DNA of 64,000 bases from NCBI GenBank assembly GCA_029964075.1, contig CM057149.1:258465-322464 (forward strand). The letters run 5' to 3'. Source of the DNA: Patiria pectinifera. Taxonomy: Eukaryota; Echinodermata; Asteroidea; Valvatida; Asterinidae. Below the pieces are notes generated by a model. The model made no database searches. It was given only the letters and a program-made list of their open reading frames with translations, and was not told where the DNA came from. A program made the translations under genes and the position numbers. Shown piece after piece: positions 52,701 to 62,388 of this stretch (its first letter is position 1; each line of letters opens with the position of its first letter).

Positions 52701-55700
52701 CATAGTATTGCAGTCATACAATACACTTATTTATTTTAACCACTGGAAGCCTGTTATAAATAATAATCTAAATTATGAATGAACTGTAGTCCAATAATGT
52801 GGCCTAAATGCCAAATATTTGTGATGGAGCTGCTGCAATTACCACAGTCTTATAGCACCTTCTTAAAGAGTGCACATGTTTTATTCGTGTACATCAAATA
52901 TTGCATACACATGCTGAACTTGAAAAGCATATATGTCTGTGTTCAGTTTGTCCATGCGAGAAAGCAAAGTCAATGGTGTTTGAGTAAATGGTTTTAAGGA
53001 ACATGACATAAAGTGGCCTATTTAATAAATGAACTATTTTTCCTTACCTCAGGGTGAGGGGTCAAAGGTAAACTCCGGATGTATTTAATGTAGCTCTTGT
53101 ATGGCCCAGACATTGGACACTGGTAGTTGCCACTCTCAGAAAAGCTGTAATTCTCTGTCTGTAGTAGGTCTGGATTATAGAAGTTACTGAGTAGACTCAT
53201 GAGAAGGCGGCGATCTCGTTCATCAGTCACACGACCACCATAGTTACACTGTCCTGTCAAATAGGAGATGGCTTCCATTGGTACCTCATCATAGTCATTC
53301 AGGAACATCTATACAAGAAAAAAATACATCTTATCTTTCCATTACAATTTTCAAACAGTATCCACAAAGGTCTATTTTAAAAGGCAGTTACAAGAAACAC
53401 AAATGTCTGCATCGTCCATTCCCATGATTTGAAACAAGTGATGCAAGAATTGAAATCACAATGCACGCGAGTATAAATACAGTAACACATCTAGACTGTA
53501 GAAAATGCTTCAGATTAGCACAAGAAGTTGATGCAACCTCTTTCAATTATCCCTGACTCTTTTTGGCTAATTTCACAAAATTAAAAGTTATGAAAAAACA
53601 AGTCAGGTGTGTTTACAAACACAAATGCCCCACAACCATGACTGTTCCCATGACATGACACCACTCTTTTAACATCAACTTACATGTACCTTGGTCACAT
53701 GGAACGTTCATTGACAGCATTAGTGTTTTCTGTAGGTTTTACATGAATTAATCCCTATGATCTCAGAATAAATACAAGATTTCTATTGTTTTAGCCACTT
53801 TGACCTTGACCCTTGACCTTTCGACCTCCAATGCAATAGGCTTCTTTGGATTGCCAAGAACAATCCACAAACCAAATTTGAAGTTCACATGTAAAGTATT
53901 TCTCAAGTTATCGCGCCGACAAAATTTCTATTGTTTTAGCCACTGTGACCTTGACCCTTGACCTTTCGGCCCCAAATGCAATAGGCTTCTTAGGATTACC
54001 AAGAATACAGAAACCAAATTTGAAGTTCATATATGTAAAGTATTTCTCAAGTTATCGCACTGACAAAATTTCTTGTTTTAGCCACTGTGACCTTGACCCT
54101 TGACCTTTCGGCCCCAAATGCAATAGGCTTCTTAGGATTGCCAAGGACAATCCACAAACCAAATTTGAAGTTCACATGTAAAGTATTTTTCAAGTTATCA
54201 CGCTGACAAAATTTCTATTGTTTTAGCCACTGTGACCTTGACCCTTGACCTTTCATCCCCAAATGCAATAGGCTTCTTAGGATTGCCAAGAACAATACAC
54301 AAATCAAATTTGAAGTTCATATGTTAAGTATTTCTCAAGTTATCGCGCTGACAAGATTTATCCGGACACACACACACACGCTTACACAGGCATAGAAGTG
54401 GGGTATTTCCTTTGTTCTCGTGTACTAAAATTTCGCAATGTCGCACACTAATTTCAAAATACTCTTATTTTAACCAGAGTTAATTTCCTGGGCTGAAATT
54501 CGGACTTAACATCCCTTTTCTAAAACTCTTCCATTTGCGACAGATCAACCCACCTTGGAAATTCCTAGTTTTTGAGTAAAATCCATATATCTATTTTGTG
54601 AAAAACTTGTGGGGTACCAAAACAGTACCCCGCAAGTCGGTGGGCATTCCTTGTGGGGTACCTCCCAGTGTTCCGGTACCCCACAAGGCAGTGTTTGTAC
54701 ACGCAAACCCACCCACGGAAGGACAAGGCAGAAACAGTATGGCCCTTTGGCTTCGCCGCAGGGCATAAAAATATTTTGATCAAGATGACACAATAAAATC
54801 GTTGTTCCTTTTGTAAATTAAATCATGTTGGTTAAGTCTTCAATACAATGCTCAGCTTTTGTCCTGTTATCTACCTCAACTGCCCAGTTTTAATGTGTGA
54901 AATGACATACTTATAGGGATATAAACGCTGACTCAGAGAAAGAACCAAATCAGAGATAGAACCATTCTGCAAACAGAGACCAACAAACCTCCAATTACTG
55001 AATGAGATTCCTACCTGTTGCTGACGGACGCTAATCCTAAGGTCTGACTCATTGAACTCATAGGGAATGTTCCATCCTAGAGCACCAAACTGCCTTCTCT
55101 CTTGAACCAAGGCATGGAAAAAACACAGGCTGAACAAGAGTTTTCTCCACAACTGTAAGATATGAATAAATAGCTCCAATAGTATACATATCACATGGAC
55201 AATGTAATGACGGAATGTCCATTTAGTGTGGAAGAAAGTACCCATTGGCAAGCTTAAGTAAATGCTTAGAGACTAACTCAAATAAAACATAGTTTTGAAG
55301 TTATATTTGCATATAATAAAAAATCATAATTTCTTGCACTCATCCCCTTTGAAACTTGCCTCTGGTTTGTTACATCCATCAAAGAAGACTGGGTCCGAGA
55401 TAGGATCATTGAGATAGGATCTGAGCAGATTTGCCCTTAATCCCTTGGGTGGTTCATTGGTCATTTTAATGCCATTCTGTAGCATAGATACTGGGAATGC
55501 CGGTGATGGGTAGCTGGTCAGCCACAGTCGGAATGATGGCTTGGTCTTCTCTACATCTGTAATGACCTCCTCACAGATCTTCTCCAGAGTAGGCAGCCAG
55601 GAGGTTGCTAGGTGGCAGTTCTGCAGGACTACCCAGGTTCCATTTTTCACAGCCTGAAAACAGCAAAAATAAGTGACTTTGGAGTCCCTCAATCTAAAAC

Positions 55701-58700
55701 TTTATCTTCATATTGTCACTGCAGGGAACGTACTCAAGAACAGATCCATTATGTCCATCTAGATATAGCACAACCCGTAAAATGATATTAGCTTGATTTT
55801 AATTGAAGTGATCAATAAATCCTTTTATTACTATCCTAATCATTAGGGTTTTATTCCCAGAGAAGTGCCTGACCAGAATTCGTCAGAAATGAAAAAAAAT
55901 CATGGATTACAATATAAACATGATTTGTGAACTCTGACCTCATCAATCATCTTAGCAGCGATTGGTCCTTGGCCTTGTCCAAGTGAGATGGTCTGGAGCC
56001 CTGAACCACCCATTCCTGGAGAGTGCAACATGGAACAGAAACAATTAGGGATCCATACACAGCAGCAGACAAATCTCTACCACACAGGACATTATAACCA
56101 AATTAAGTGGAACTGGAAGTTCTTTGCTCTAAAAGAAAAATACTTAAGCTCAAAATTAAGAGCCAGATATTTCCTTTAAAGATCAGCAAAGTCTTTTACA
56201 ATAATACAACTTTCCCAGGTATAATTGAACTATTTTTTTAATCAGCAACCCCCCCCCCCAAAAAAATAAACCAGTGCTGGAGTCCTGAAAATCTATCAAA
56301 TATCCATCACAACTCTGGTAAATCAAGTTCTTTCACAAGTCTATTCACAAAGTAAGAGGGGATTAACTCTAGCAATAGTTATAGTTAATCTGACTTGAGT
56401 TGAAATTGAAGGACTAGTGATGGACTTGTGACCGACAACAGCAGTGGCTATGCATTCTGCAAAGAAGCCAGAGCACTGGGAAAAGATTGTATTTCTGAGA
56501 TACTTAAAAAATGTACAACTTATTTGCCAGATTTTGAGCCTACATAGCCATCATATTATTGCAGCACACTATGTTATCAACTACTTACGGCGACACATTT
56601 CCTGGACTGAATGTTTTGAATTTAACTGTAAATAAGACGATTGTAGACATCATTATATAAATATTTTTAATAACACAAATAAGTGGTCCAAAGCAAGCAA
56701 AGCACATAGAGCAGTGTGTTAGTGACTTGTGCTGAAAACACAACATGAAAAACGTGTGGTGTTATAGTACAGTGAACAAACAACAGCCACTGTTGGTTAA
56801 GAGGCAGAAAAGTGTAAGAACGACTATGTGGAAACAAGCAATTTTGACATAAAATGGAAGGATATGAAGCCACAATATCCCAAACGTATATTGAATAAAA
56901 CGATTCACAAATAGTTGTTAAAGCCTGCTAATTACCAAGCAACCAGTCACTTCAAAATGTATAAATTCAATCATTCATTGATCATGTTGGTTAAATAATG
57001 AATAGACATCAAGTTGATGATCCACATTCAATGATAAATTATCATCCATTTAACTGATGAAAGATCAGTTAAATAATATTAGCATTAACTTGTTTTCAGT
57101 TGACCAATCCGCTAACCAATGTCCAGTTAATGATGAATCAATATCTGGTTAATACATCTGTCCACCATTATATATCATTGCTTATGTTAGCAAACCAAAG
57201 TGCTTTGGACTATAGAGCTTCAAGTCTTTCTAATACACCCAATTGACACAAACATCAAGCAACTACTCAACTTCACCAACAATCTTACATAATTATTATT
57301 AAAAAGATACATGAAGATGACTCAAAATGGTCAATATACATGTGAATAAACTGTGTTGCAAAACATGTGATGTATGTGTGATTAATGTAGCATACAGGGT
57401 AAGCTTGAATCCAGTGTTAAAAACAAAGCGCCCACAAATAACAAGCAGCTTGCAAGTAAAAAGAGTCACATACGACTGATTCGACTGATGGTTCTTGCCA
57501 GGCGAGGGCGATATATTGATGATTTCATCTCCTTTGTATCGTCCTTAGATTGGCTACTTGGTTGGTGCAACTGATCTGCCTTGTCCAGAATTACAGCCCG
57601 AGATGAGACATCTTTGAGAATAGGATGTAAGGACTGCTGGGATTGCAGAGGCTCATGGGGAGGACCAGAGGGGTTATGAGTAGCTGGATTCAGGTTTTCA
57701 AAACGGACACTACTTCGAGGCCTATTATCACCACCAGCATTTGATTGGACAACAGTGTGCGTGTCAACCAGTGATGCTTGGGTTTGTGTTGCTTCAGTTT
57801 CCTCTGACTTTGCCATGCTATTGACAGTTTCATCATTCTCATTTCTCTTCTCTTCCTGCTCAACCTCTATCATCTTGTCAACTTCATTAACTCTGACAGC
57901 CTGATGAGCAGTCTCAGTCGTCTCATCAACCTCTGGTGTTGCAGTTCTTATCAACTCTGGTGTTGATAGAGCTGATGTGTCATTTCTCAGCATGCTGTTT
58001 CGGCTGCCTTTGCGACTGAACCCAGGATTTATGGAGCCTAGAGAATCCTGCCTAGTTTGCTGGAGAAAACCTGGTGCAGAGTGAGGTAAATTATACAGCA
58101 AGAAGAAATCACACACACAAGATTGATATGGGTGGAAACAGGAAGATAAATCATGCACTGCAGGAGAGGAAGAAATCATGCCAATTAGTACTTTGAAACT
58201 TATTTCTTTACTTTTTTTTCAGCAAGATATTTCATGCAATGATTTTGTAAGTGATAGAGAAAAAATGAAACCTATGTCCAGATTTAACAATTCATAATTA
58301 TACCGGTACTTGCTTCTGAATCATCATATCACTTTGTGCCAGAATTCAGACACAACAATTTTAAGTGTGAAGGAAACAGCCAAAGAAACAGTTTATGAAT
58401 ACTCAACAAACCTTTTTCAACTGCAAATTTCATCAGGCCTGCCATAGGATCAGCACCGGGGGATAGGACAAAGATAAGTGGTGTGGAATGACTGGAGTCC
58501 TGGTATGACCTAGTCAGGTCAAAGGTCGGAGGGTCAATGTAGGCTTTACCCATCTGCTTCACAATGAAGTTGCTTACTGCTGGCACAACCTATGAGGAGA
58601 GATGTACATGTATAAATGCAACTCCTGCTTCATCTGCATTACTTAGTTATGGTACAAAGTTATTTATGTTTGCGTACTTCTCGTTACCGTCAAATTGTGG

Positions 58701-61700
58701 CCGCTTATAATGTACAAATCTAAGCTGTATCACTGACTCCCACCATATGGTTTTATAATGAAGCGCACAAATTACTTTCCCGGAACCAGACTTTAAACGC
58801 ATTTCCCAATTCTTGTTTTCAGCGATTTCTTAAGCCCTCGACAGAACTCAAGCTAAATTTATGTCCTGCTTTCAAAAAATGGTTAGACATATTTCTATCT
58901 AATCAGAAATAGTTTCGTATGTTGCTATTTGGTTCTGACATTGTCAGAGAAAAAAAATATTCCAGACCCAAAGCCAAATCAGAGATAAAACAGACTTTTC
59001 ACTTCTTGTTAAATGTTAAGTAGATCTTTGGTACAAAAGTCCAGCAGAAGCTGTCCATGGGTACCATGCAACATATTGCTAGTATTTGGTTCTTCATAAT
59101 AAACTGGTGCCTTGTGTTCCTTCTTCCATTCTGTAATTGATTAGATGGTGTTCAAATATCAGTGACTCGAATTGACTCAAGCATAAATTTCACACGACTC
59201 GACAACGCACTGTGACTTGACACGACTTTTTTGACCTAGTGACTCGACTTGACTCAAGTCACTTCCTTACAAGACTCGTTACATCTCTGACTCCCATGAG
59301 TACAAATGATGAAGACTTGTAAGTATTTTAGCAGCATCAATTTCAAATGGTACCAGGAATCTTTCAGCTGATGATTTATTTCATGTTGCACAACAAGATC
59401 ATGTTAATCAGCCTCACATGAAGGCAAAATATATAATGACACAAAAATTGTTTCAATAATAAACATGATCAATTTCTGGATGATATTTCTAGTATTCTTT
59501 AGGATTGTGTGCCCTTTGAAGTGAGATGTTACCTTATCTGGTCGAATGATTCTTAATATGATCAGCTTCTGTATGCTGCTGAGTGTCAGCTCCCACGGTT
59601 CAGGTATCTTATCCATGTGAGGAGTATGTGAATCATACAGCTTCTTCCAGTCATCCAACTGTGCAACAAAACATGCGAATCAGAAAACTGCAATTGACAT
59701 TTTAAAGCTTGATGTCTATTCCAATTCGTAATGTCCATTTTGTGGAGACTATAAATTTTCATTAAGATTTTAGTTCACCTCATCCTCTCTCCAAATCTTG
59801 CTGCTTTGTCTTTGGCTAAATCATGTCTGAAGCAAGTGTAAGTACCTCAAATTAGAGCAACTGTTGATCCTACAGTAGAAAATGAACACAATTTCGAGTT
59901 CTTTTTTTGGGGGGGGGTCATACAGCTTTACATAAACTCAAAATGACACCAATAAGCTCATCCTGATTTTATACTTACATTATTTCTAAAGTTCAACATG
60001 AAATCATCAAATGCAGGGAGAGTGGACACTCGGACAATCTCTGCCCAAGATTTGTCAGGCAGCCAATCAGGGGCTGGATTAGGGAAAGGATTCTCTAAGG
60101 CCACGCCTCCTGTCAGGAGGAACCGCCACTCCCTGTCATCGATATCACCCCTGCACAGAAGAATGATCATATGAAAATGGACATGTATCCACTAGTACAG
60201 GTTTTCCCATCCATTGATCATTCAATCATACAGAATGTTCATACAAATTCATATAGAAATGAGCAAGCGTTTTCCCACCCGGTCCAATTTAACAAAAGTT
60301 CCAAATAGTTTAGGGCATAATCATTCATGCGTAAGAGGTAGTCAGTAAATTACGTAACTTGTAAGACAAAGGACTGTTTTGGATGTTTTCTAGGATGAAT
60401 GTTGTCAAAAAAAGGTCATATCATAAAGGAATGTTTAGGCTGGTGTACTGGGACAGACATGACTGTGACCTACCTGCCCTTGGCAAGTCCAATACAGAGT
60501 AAGAAAGAGAAGAGGAGCTTGTCCTTTTCAAATAGTGATCGGCAGACATTTTGATAGATACTGTAGGTGAAGTGGTTATTCAGACTATTGATTCTCTCCT
60601 GGAGATCACTGGATGCCGGACTGGAATTAATTGACTGTGGAAATACAAAAAATGACAAACTTAATCATTCACATAGAAAAACGTAAAAGTCAAAAATGTC
60701 CCCAAAAAGAGTTTAACAAGCACTAAGATCCAATGGTTACGGTGTTCAAGGAGTGTGGTATATGTGTTCCTTGGCAAGACACTTTACTGCTACTGCCTGT
60801 CTCCATCAAGAAGTAAAACGGGTACCTGTGAGGGTAACGAACAGATTGTGACGATCTTGAACTGCTACAGAAATTTGGTCTCATGGCTGGATGAACTTAG
60901 GTATAATTAGCCCCGTTCACACTAGACGAATTCCCCGGGAGTATTAATTTGTATAAATCTATCAAACCAAATATCAGGTAAAAAGGGTCCCAGTAGATCT
61001 CTATATTAGTAATCACAGCAGCTGTGCAAGTAATTCACATACATACAATTTCTTGTGCAATTAAACACAAAGCGAAATGTAAAAATTTAATCCATTGGTC
61101 AATTTCATTAGCAATCCATGAATCTTGACCAGGCAGCTAGAGGGCAGTTTTAGTGACACCGATAAACACAAAGTGAGAAACAAGTAAAAGAAGACATGTG
61201 CTCCAATGTGAAAGTCACATCAGACAGAAACTATGATATCATGACTTACTGGTATTTCTTCCAACATAGCTGGGGACATTGTCTTAGTGACATGGACAGA
61301 CTAGGGGAGTATAAACAGGTTACAACATAAACAAAAACAAAGGAAAATGTGGGATAAAGCATCAACTTTTGAGGGCACATTCCTGATTGCACACATATTA
61401 AGCAACCAATTCTCAAAAATGTACCAGTATGACATTGCTGAAACTTGCTATACAGGTCCTATATATGCCAGGTGACTTAACACCATGCAAGCTTTTTTGC
61501 CACAATTTGATTAGTTTTCTCTCAAATCTTGAATATTTAACCCACCGAAGTGACAATAGAGTTAAAATGACAAACTGACTTCGGAATATAAGTAAAATTC
61601 CACTTTATCTTCATAGCTACTATGCAAAATATCATTAAAACACATATTACAGGGTGTTATACAATATATATTATACGATTAGTGCACAAAAGAGAAAGGA

Positions 61701-62248
61701 CACCTGGCCTAGTGCCCTCCAAAACAGGGATTACTGTATTTATTTTATCTCTTTCTGGTAATGAGACCAAGGATCCCTCAAAAGTGCCCTAAGCACTGTA
61801 GCTTGAAAGCCTGAAGAAACCTGTATATTCCTACACCGACCTTCCAATCAATGGTGCAAAGTAAAATATACTAGAAATCAATGTGCAAAAATAAGGAAGG
61901 TTTGACAACTAATAATTGAACAATGTAAGTTTCTTTTGTACATCATATCAAGAGTTTTTTGTAGTAATTCCTCAAAGCTTAAAAAGTATGTTCTTAAAGT
62001 ACCAGACATTTGAAGGGGAAAGTCTACTGTATTGAATCAGTGACCAAAAAGGAAATATGGTCGGTGACCCATTATGGACAAACATTAAGCAAATTTACAA
62101 TCCTTGTGCTGAACAAGATAAAAATACAGCGGATATGCCTTACCTGCAGGTAAAGGTTGATGAACCATGTCAATGAGTATTGATACATTGGTTCAATGTT
62201 GGCCAAATCCGATATGGTAAAGAACAAAATGGAGGAATGCTTAGCCAC
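43590..62248 (-). CDS. Axonemal dynein heavy chain, C-terminal fifth (DNAH3/7/12-type), 5' partial
   Basis: Gene-level entry. Seventeen exons join in frame to 823 residues plus stop, ending in a natural C-terminus. Landmarks in order: [20 protein letters not shown] (AAA5), [19 protein letters not shown] and [10 protein letters not shown] (AAA6), [129 protein letters not shown] and [10 protein letters not shown]. These are diagnostic of ciliary and flagellar dynein heavy chains. The spelling of the C-terminal half is closest to the single-headed inner-arm group DNAH3/DNAH7/DNAH12. I cannot separate those three without an alignment. Role: ATP-driven microtubule motor of motile cilia or sperm flagella. 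The N-terminal tail, AAA1-4 and the stalk lie beyond 64,000. Three extra in-frame cassettes are listed separately. Confidence 0.95.
44286..44346 (-). CDS. Dynein heavy chain exon (IWIKPGEK...TYLCP), 61 nt
   Basis: It is 61 nt, phase 0 in and phase 1 out, acceptor ctcgactgctag, donor TGTCCAG|gtaaat. It encodes [20 protein letters not shown], exactly the expected bridge between LPV and VYKT. It was found by searching for the missing family segment. Confidence 0.92.
45039..45149 (-). CDS. Dynein heavy chain exon ([17 protein letters not shown]...)
   Basis: It has 37 codons, phase 0-0, acceptor ttgccttctag, donor CCTGTT|gtatcc (weak). [16 protein letters not shown] is the signature near the dynein C-terminus. 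It ends MLPV, which continues correctly into IWIKP of the next exon. Confidence 0.94.
45254..45427 (-). CDS. Dynein heavy chain exon ([20 protein letters not shown]...)
   Basis: It has 58 codons, phase 0-0, acceptor gttttgtccttcag, donor AGACCA|gtaagt. [20 protein letters not shown] and [15 protein letters not shown] are family hallmarks. Confidence 0.95.
45554..45646 (-). CDS. Dynein heavy chain exon ([19 protein letters not shown]...)
   Basis: It has 31 codons, phase 0-0, acceptor ttttctgctattag, donor TTCAAG|gtatta. [20 protein letters not shown] is the expected C-terminal domain segment. Confidence 0.94.
46008..46477 (-). repeat. tRNA-headed retroposon (SINE-like), copy 2
   Basis: On the - strand, a tRNA-like head (46,477 to about 46,412) has gagtggtaagacatctgc in the box A position and gtgggttcgag at box B. 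It is followed by the body shared with 35,612-36,005. It lies within a dynein intron. It is not a functional tRNA gene: the cloverleaf is not complete and the body follows directly. Confidence 0.6.
46572..46741. repeat. Near-perfect palindrome, arms about 75 bp
   Basis: The arm tcaaattaggtttttgtcc, ttcaccgacgttaaaacact, gtatactcagtgtgttacct, cccgagtgaaagttgg is repeated inverted with almost no mismatch around a spacer of about 20 bp (aatcacccgagtgatttttt). It lies in a dynein intron. A partial copy of its outer edge (gatacaaatcaaattaggtt) occurs at about 45,883, suggesting a mobile foldback family. Confidence 0.85.
47326..47508 (-). CDS. Dynein heavy chain exon ([18 protein letters not shown]...)
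   Basis: It has 61 codons, phase 0-0, acceptor cttgtcttttag, donor GGCAAG|gtatgc. [19 protein letters not shown] and [20 protein letters not shown] are strongly conserved. Confidence 0.94.
47908..48006 (-). CDS. Dynein heavy chain exon ([20 protein letters not shown]...)
   Basis: It has 33 codons, phase 0-0, acceptor cccgattacag, donor GTCAAG|gtaaga. It matches the helical G-KS-like start and [15 protein letters not shown] of the C-terminal domain. Confidence 0.92.
48007..51948 (-). other. Large dynein intron(s) around the 60-nt cassette
   Basis: AT-rich. No further conserved dynein exon is needed here, because LPRQ joins ASGAGRT in frame. A 9-nt microexon was considered and rejected. Confidence 0.5.
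48702..48761 (-). CDS. Candidate 60-nt cassette exon in dynein (20 codons)
   Basis: The acceptor is ggtgccctgcag and the donor GATCAG|gtacac, phase 0-0. It would insert 20 residues ([12 protein letters not shown]...QRKDQ) between LLTLPRQ and [10 protein letters not shown]. The flanking exons join in frame without it and match the normal family spacing. It has no stop and plausible splice sites, but the short length makes it tentative. Confidence 0.45.
51949..52041 (-). CDS. Dynein heavy chain exon ([14 protein letters not shown]...LPRQ)
   Basis: It has 31 codons, phase 0-0, acceptor tgtgtctag, donor AGACAG|gtatgc. [13 protein letters not shown] and ILLTLPRQ are conserved in the C-terminal domain. 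Confidence 0.94.
52335..52432. repeat. Intronic hairpin in dynein gene
   Basis: tatatgtctccctaatctctctattt pairs with aatagaaagataagggagacata with few mismatches, flanked by T and A tracts. Likely a small foldback element. Confidence 0.55.
53048..53308 (-). CDS. Dynein heavy chain exon ([10 protein letters not shown]...PHPE)
   Basis: It has 87 codons, phase 0-0, acceptor tttcttgtatag, donor CCTGAG|gtaagg. [20 protein letters not shown] is diagnostic of the dynein region after AAA6. Confidence 0.94.
53784..54363. repeat. Four tandem copies of an about 145-bp repeat carrying DR1-like half-sites
   Basis: Each unit has ttgttttagccactgtgacc, then ttgacccttgacctttc, tgcaataggcttcttaggat, aaatttgaagttcacatg and tctcaagttatcgcgctgac. 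Starts lie near 53,784, 53,931, 54,073 and 54,220. The units are followed by a ca microsatellite near 54,365. On the - strand the core reads AGGTCAAGGGTCAAGGTCA, which includes a direct-repeat-1 arrangement of nuclear-receptor half-sites. Confidence 0.8.
54606..54690. repeat. Two adjacent GGGGTACC hairpins
   Basis: cttgtggggtac pairs with gtaccccgcaag, and ccttgtggggtac pairs with gtaccccacaagg. This gives two tandem stem-loops in a dynein intron. Origin unknown. Confidence 0.6.
55015..55152 (-). CDS. Dynein heavy chain exon ([20 protein letters not shown]...)
   Basis: It has 46 codons, phase 0-0, acceptor tattcatatcttacag, donor CAACAG|gtagga. It contains [20 protein letters not shown], a near-invariant dynein heavy chain segment. 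Confidence 0.94.
55360..55653 (-). CDS. Dynein heavy chain exon, AAA6 core, ending at a GC donor
   Basis: It has 98 codons, phase 0-0, acceptor ttgctgttttcag. [20 protein letters not shown] and [20 protein letters not shown] are hallmark motifs. No GT gives a phase-0 exit, but CCAGAG|gcaagt is a perfect GC-donor consensus. It joins NKPE to [14 protein letters not shown], as the family alignment requires. Reading past this donor meets a stop within 13 codons. Confidence 0.92.
55939..56015 (-). CDS. Dynein heavy chain exon, AAA6 ([10 protein letters not shown])
   Basis: It is 77 nt, phase 1 in and 0 out, acceptor gcactctccag, donor GATGAG|gtcaga. [20 protein letters not shown] is the conserved AAA6 motif. 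Confidence 0.93.
56016..57473 (-). other. Intron between the 597-nt cassette and the 77-nt dynein exon
   Basis: AT-rich, with a C and A tract near 56,250. Nothing coding recognised. Confidence 0.5.
57474..58070 (-). CDS. 597-nt cassette exon: 199-residue disordered insertion inside dynein AAA6
   Basis: The acceptor cctcactctgcaccag and donor ATCAGTC|gtatgt are both good, and both junctions are phase 1. It can be included (VEK-G-FLQQ...RTISR-MGGSG) or skipped (VEKG-MGGSG) without a frameshift. The 199 residues are rich in Ser, Thr, Glu, Gln and Asn, with no hydrophobic core and no recognised domain. Visible short motifs are RKGS and RTIS (basophilic-kinase contexts) and ATQTQ, which resembles the TQT core bound by dynein light chain LC8. 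An uninterrupted 597-nt frame in AT-rich intron DNA is unlikely by chance. I know of no dynein family member with such an insertion at this place. What it does is unknown. Confidence 0.72.
58412..58589 (-). CDS. Dynein heavy chain exon, start of AAA6 ([10 protein letters not shown])
   Basis: It is 178 nt, phase 0 in and phase 1 out, acceptor cctcatag, donor GAAAAAG|gtttgt. [20 protein letters not shown] is the first strand and degenerate P-loop of AAA6. The phase-1 end joins either the 77-nt exon at 55,939 or the 597-nt cassette. Confidence 0.93.
59533..59658 (-). CDS. Dynein heavy chain exon ([14 protein letters not shown]...RPDK)
   Basis: It has 42 codons, phase 0-0, acceptor ttgttgcacag, donor GATAAG|gtaaca. 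It ends with [15 protein letters not shown], the conserved L-IIRPDK segment leading into AAA6. Confidence 0.93.
59979..60150 (-). CDS. Dynein heavy chain exon ([15 protein letters not shown]...)
   Basis: It is 172 nt. One leading base completes an Arg codon with the previous exon. The donor is AATAAT|gtaagt. It carries EWRFLLTGG and [12 protein letters not shown], conserved in axonemal dyneins in the AAA5-AAA6 linker. Confidence 0.93.
60474..60634 (-). CDS. Dynein heavy chain exon (SINSSP...LLCIGLAKG)
   Basis: It is 161 nt, phase 0 in and phase 2 out, with donor GGCAG|gtaggt. [20 protein letters not shown] followed by LLFSFLL is the conserved segment following AAA5 in axonemal heavy chains. 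Confidence 0.93.
61250..61300 (-). CDS. Candidate 51-nt cassette exon in dynein (17 codons)
   Basis: The acceptor is tactcccctag and the donor is CCA|gtaagt, both strong, phase 0-0. It would insert [17 protein letters not shown] between NLYLQ and SINSSPASS. The flanking exons already join in frame and match the usual dynein spacing, so this exon is extra and probably optional. Confidence 0.55.
62144..62248 (-). CDS. Dynein heavy chain exon, AAA5 (VAKHSS...NLYLQ)
   Basis: It has 35 codons, phase 0-0. The acceptor is ccttttgtag and the donor CTGCAG|gtaagg. It contains [17 protein letters not shown], one of the most conserved dynein heavy chain signatures. It is the most 5' dynein exon I can find. 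Upstream to 64,000 there is only repeat and transposon sequence. Confidence 0.93.
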
Positions 62249-62388
62249 CTACAAAAGGATGAACAAACAACAAACACATCCAGCATGAGTATATTCTAGA
62301 AAATAACAGCGTTGCTGTTGAAACCCCTCAGCCGAAGTTTGTCTGACATTCCAAACTCAAATATCATGTCTAACTGAAACTCTCATGC

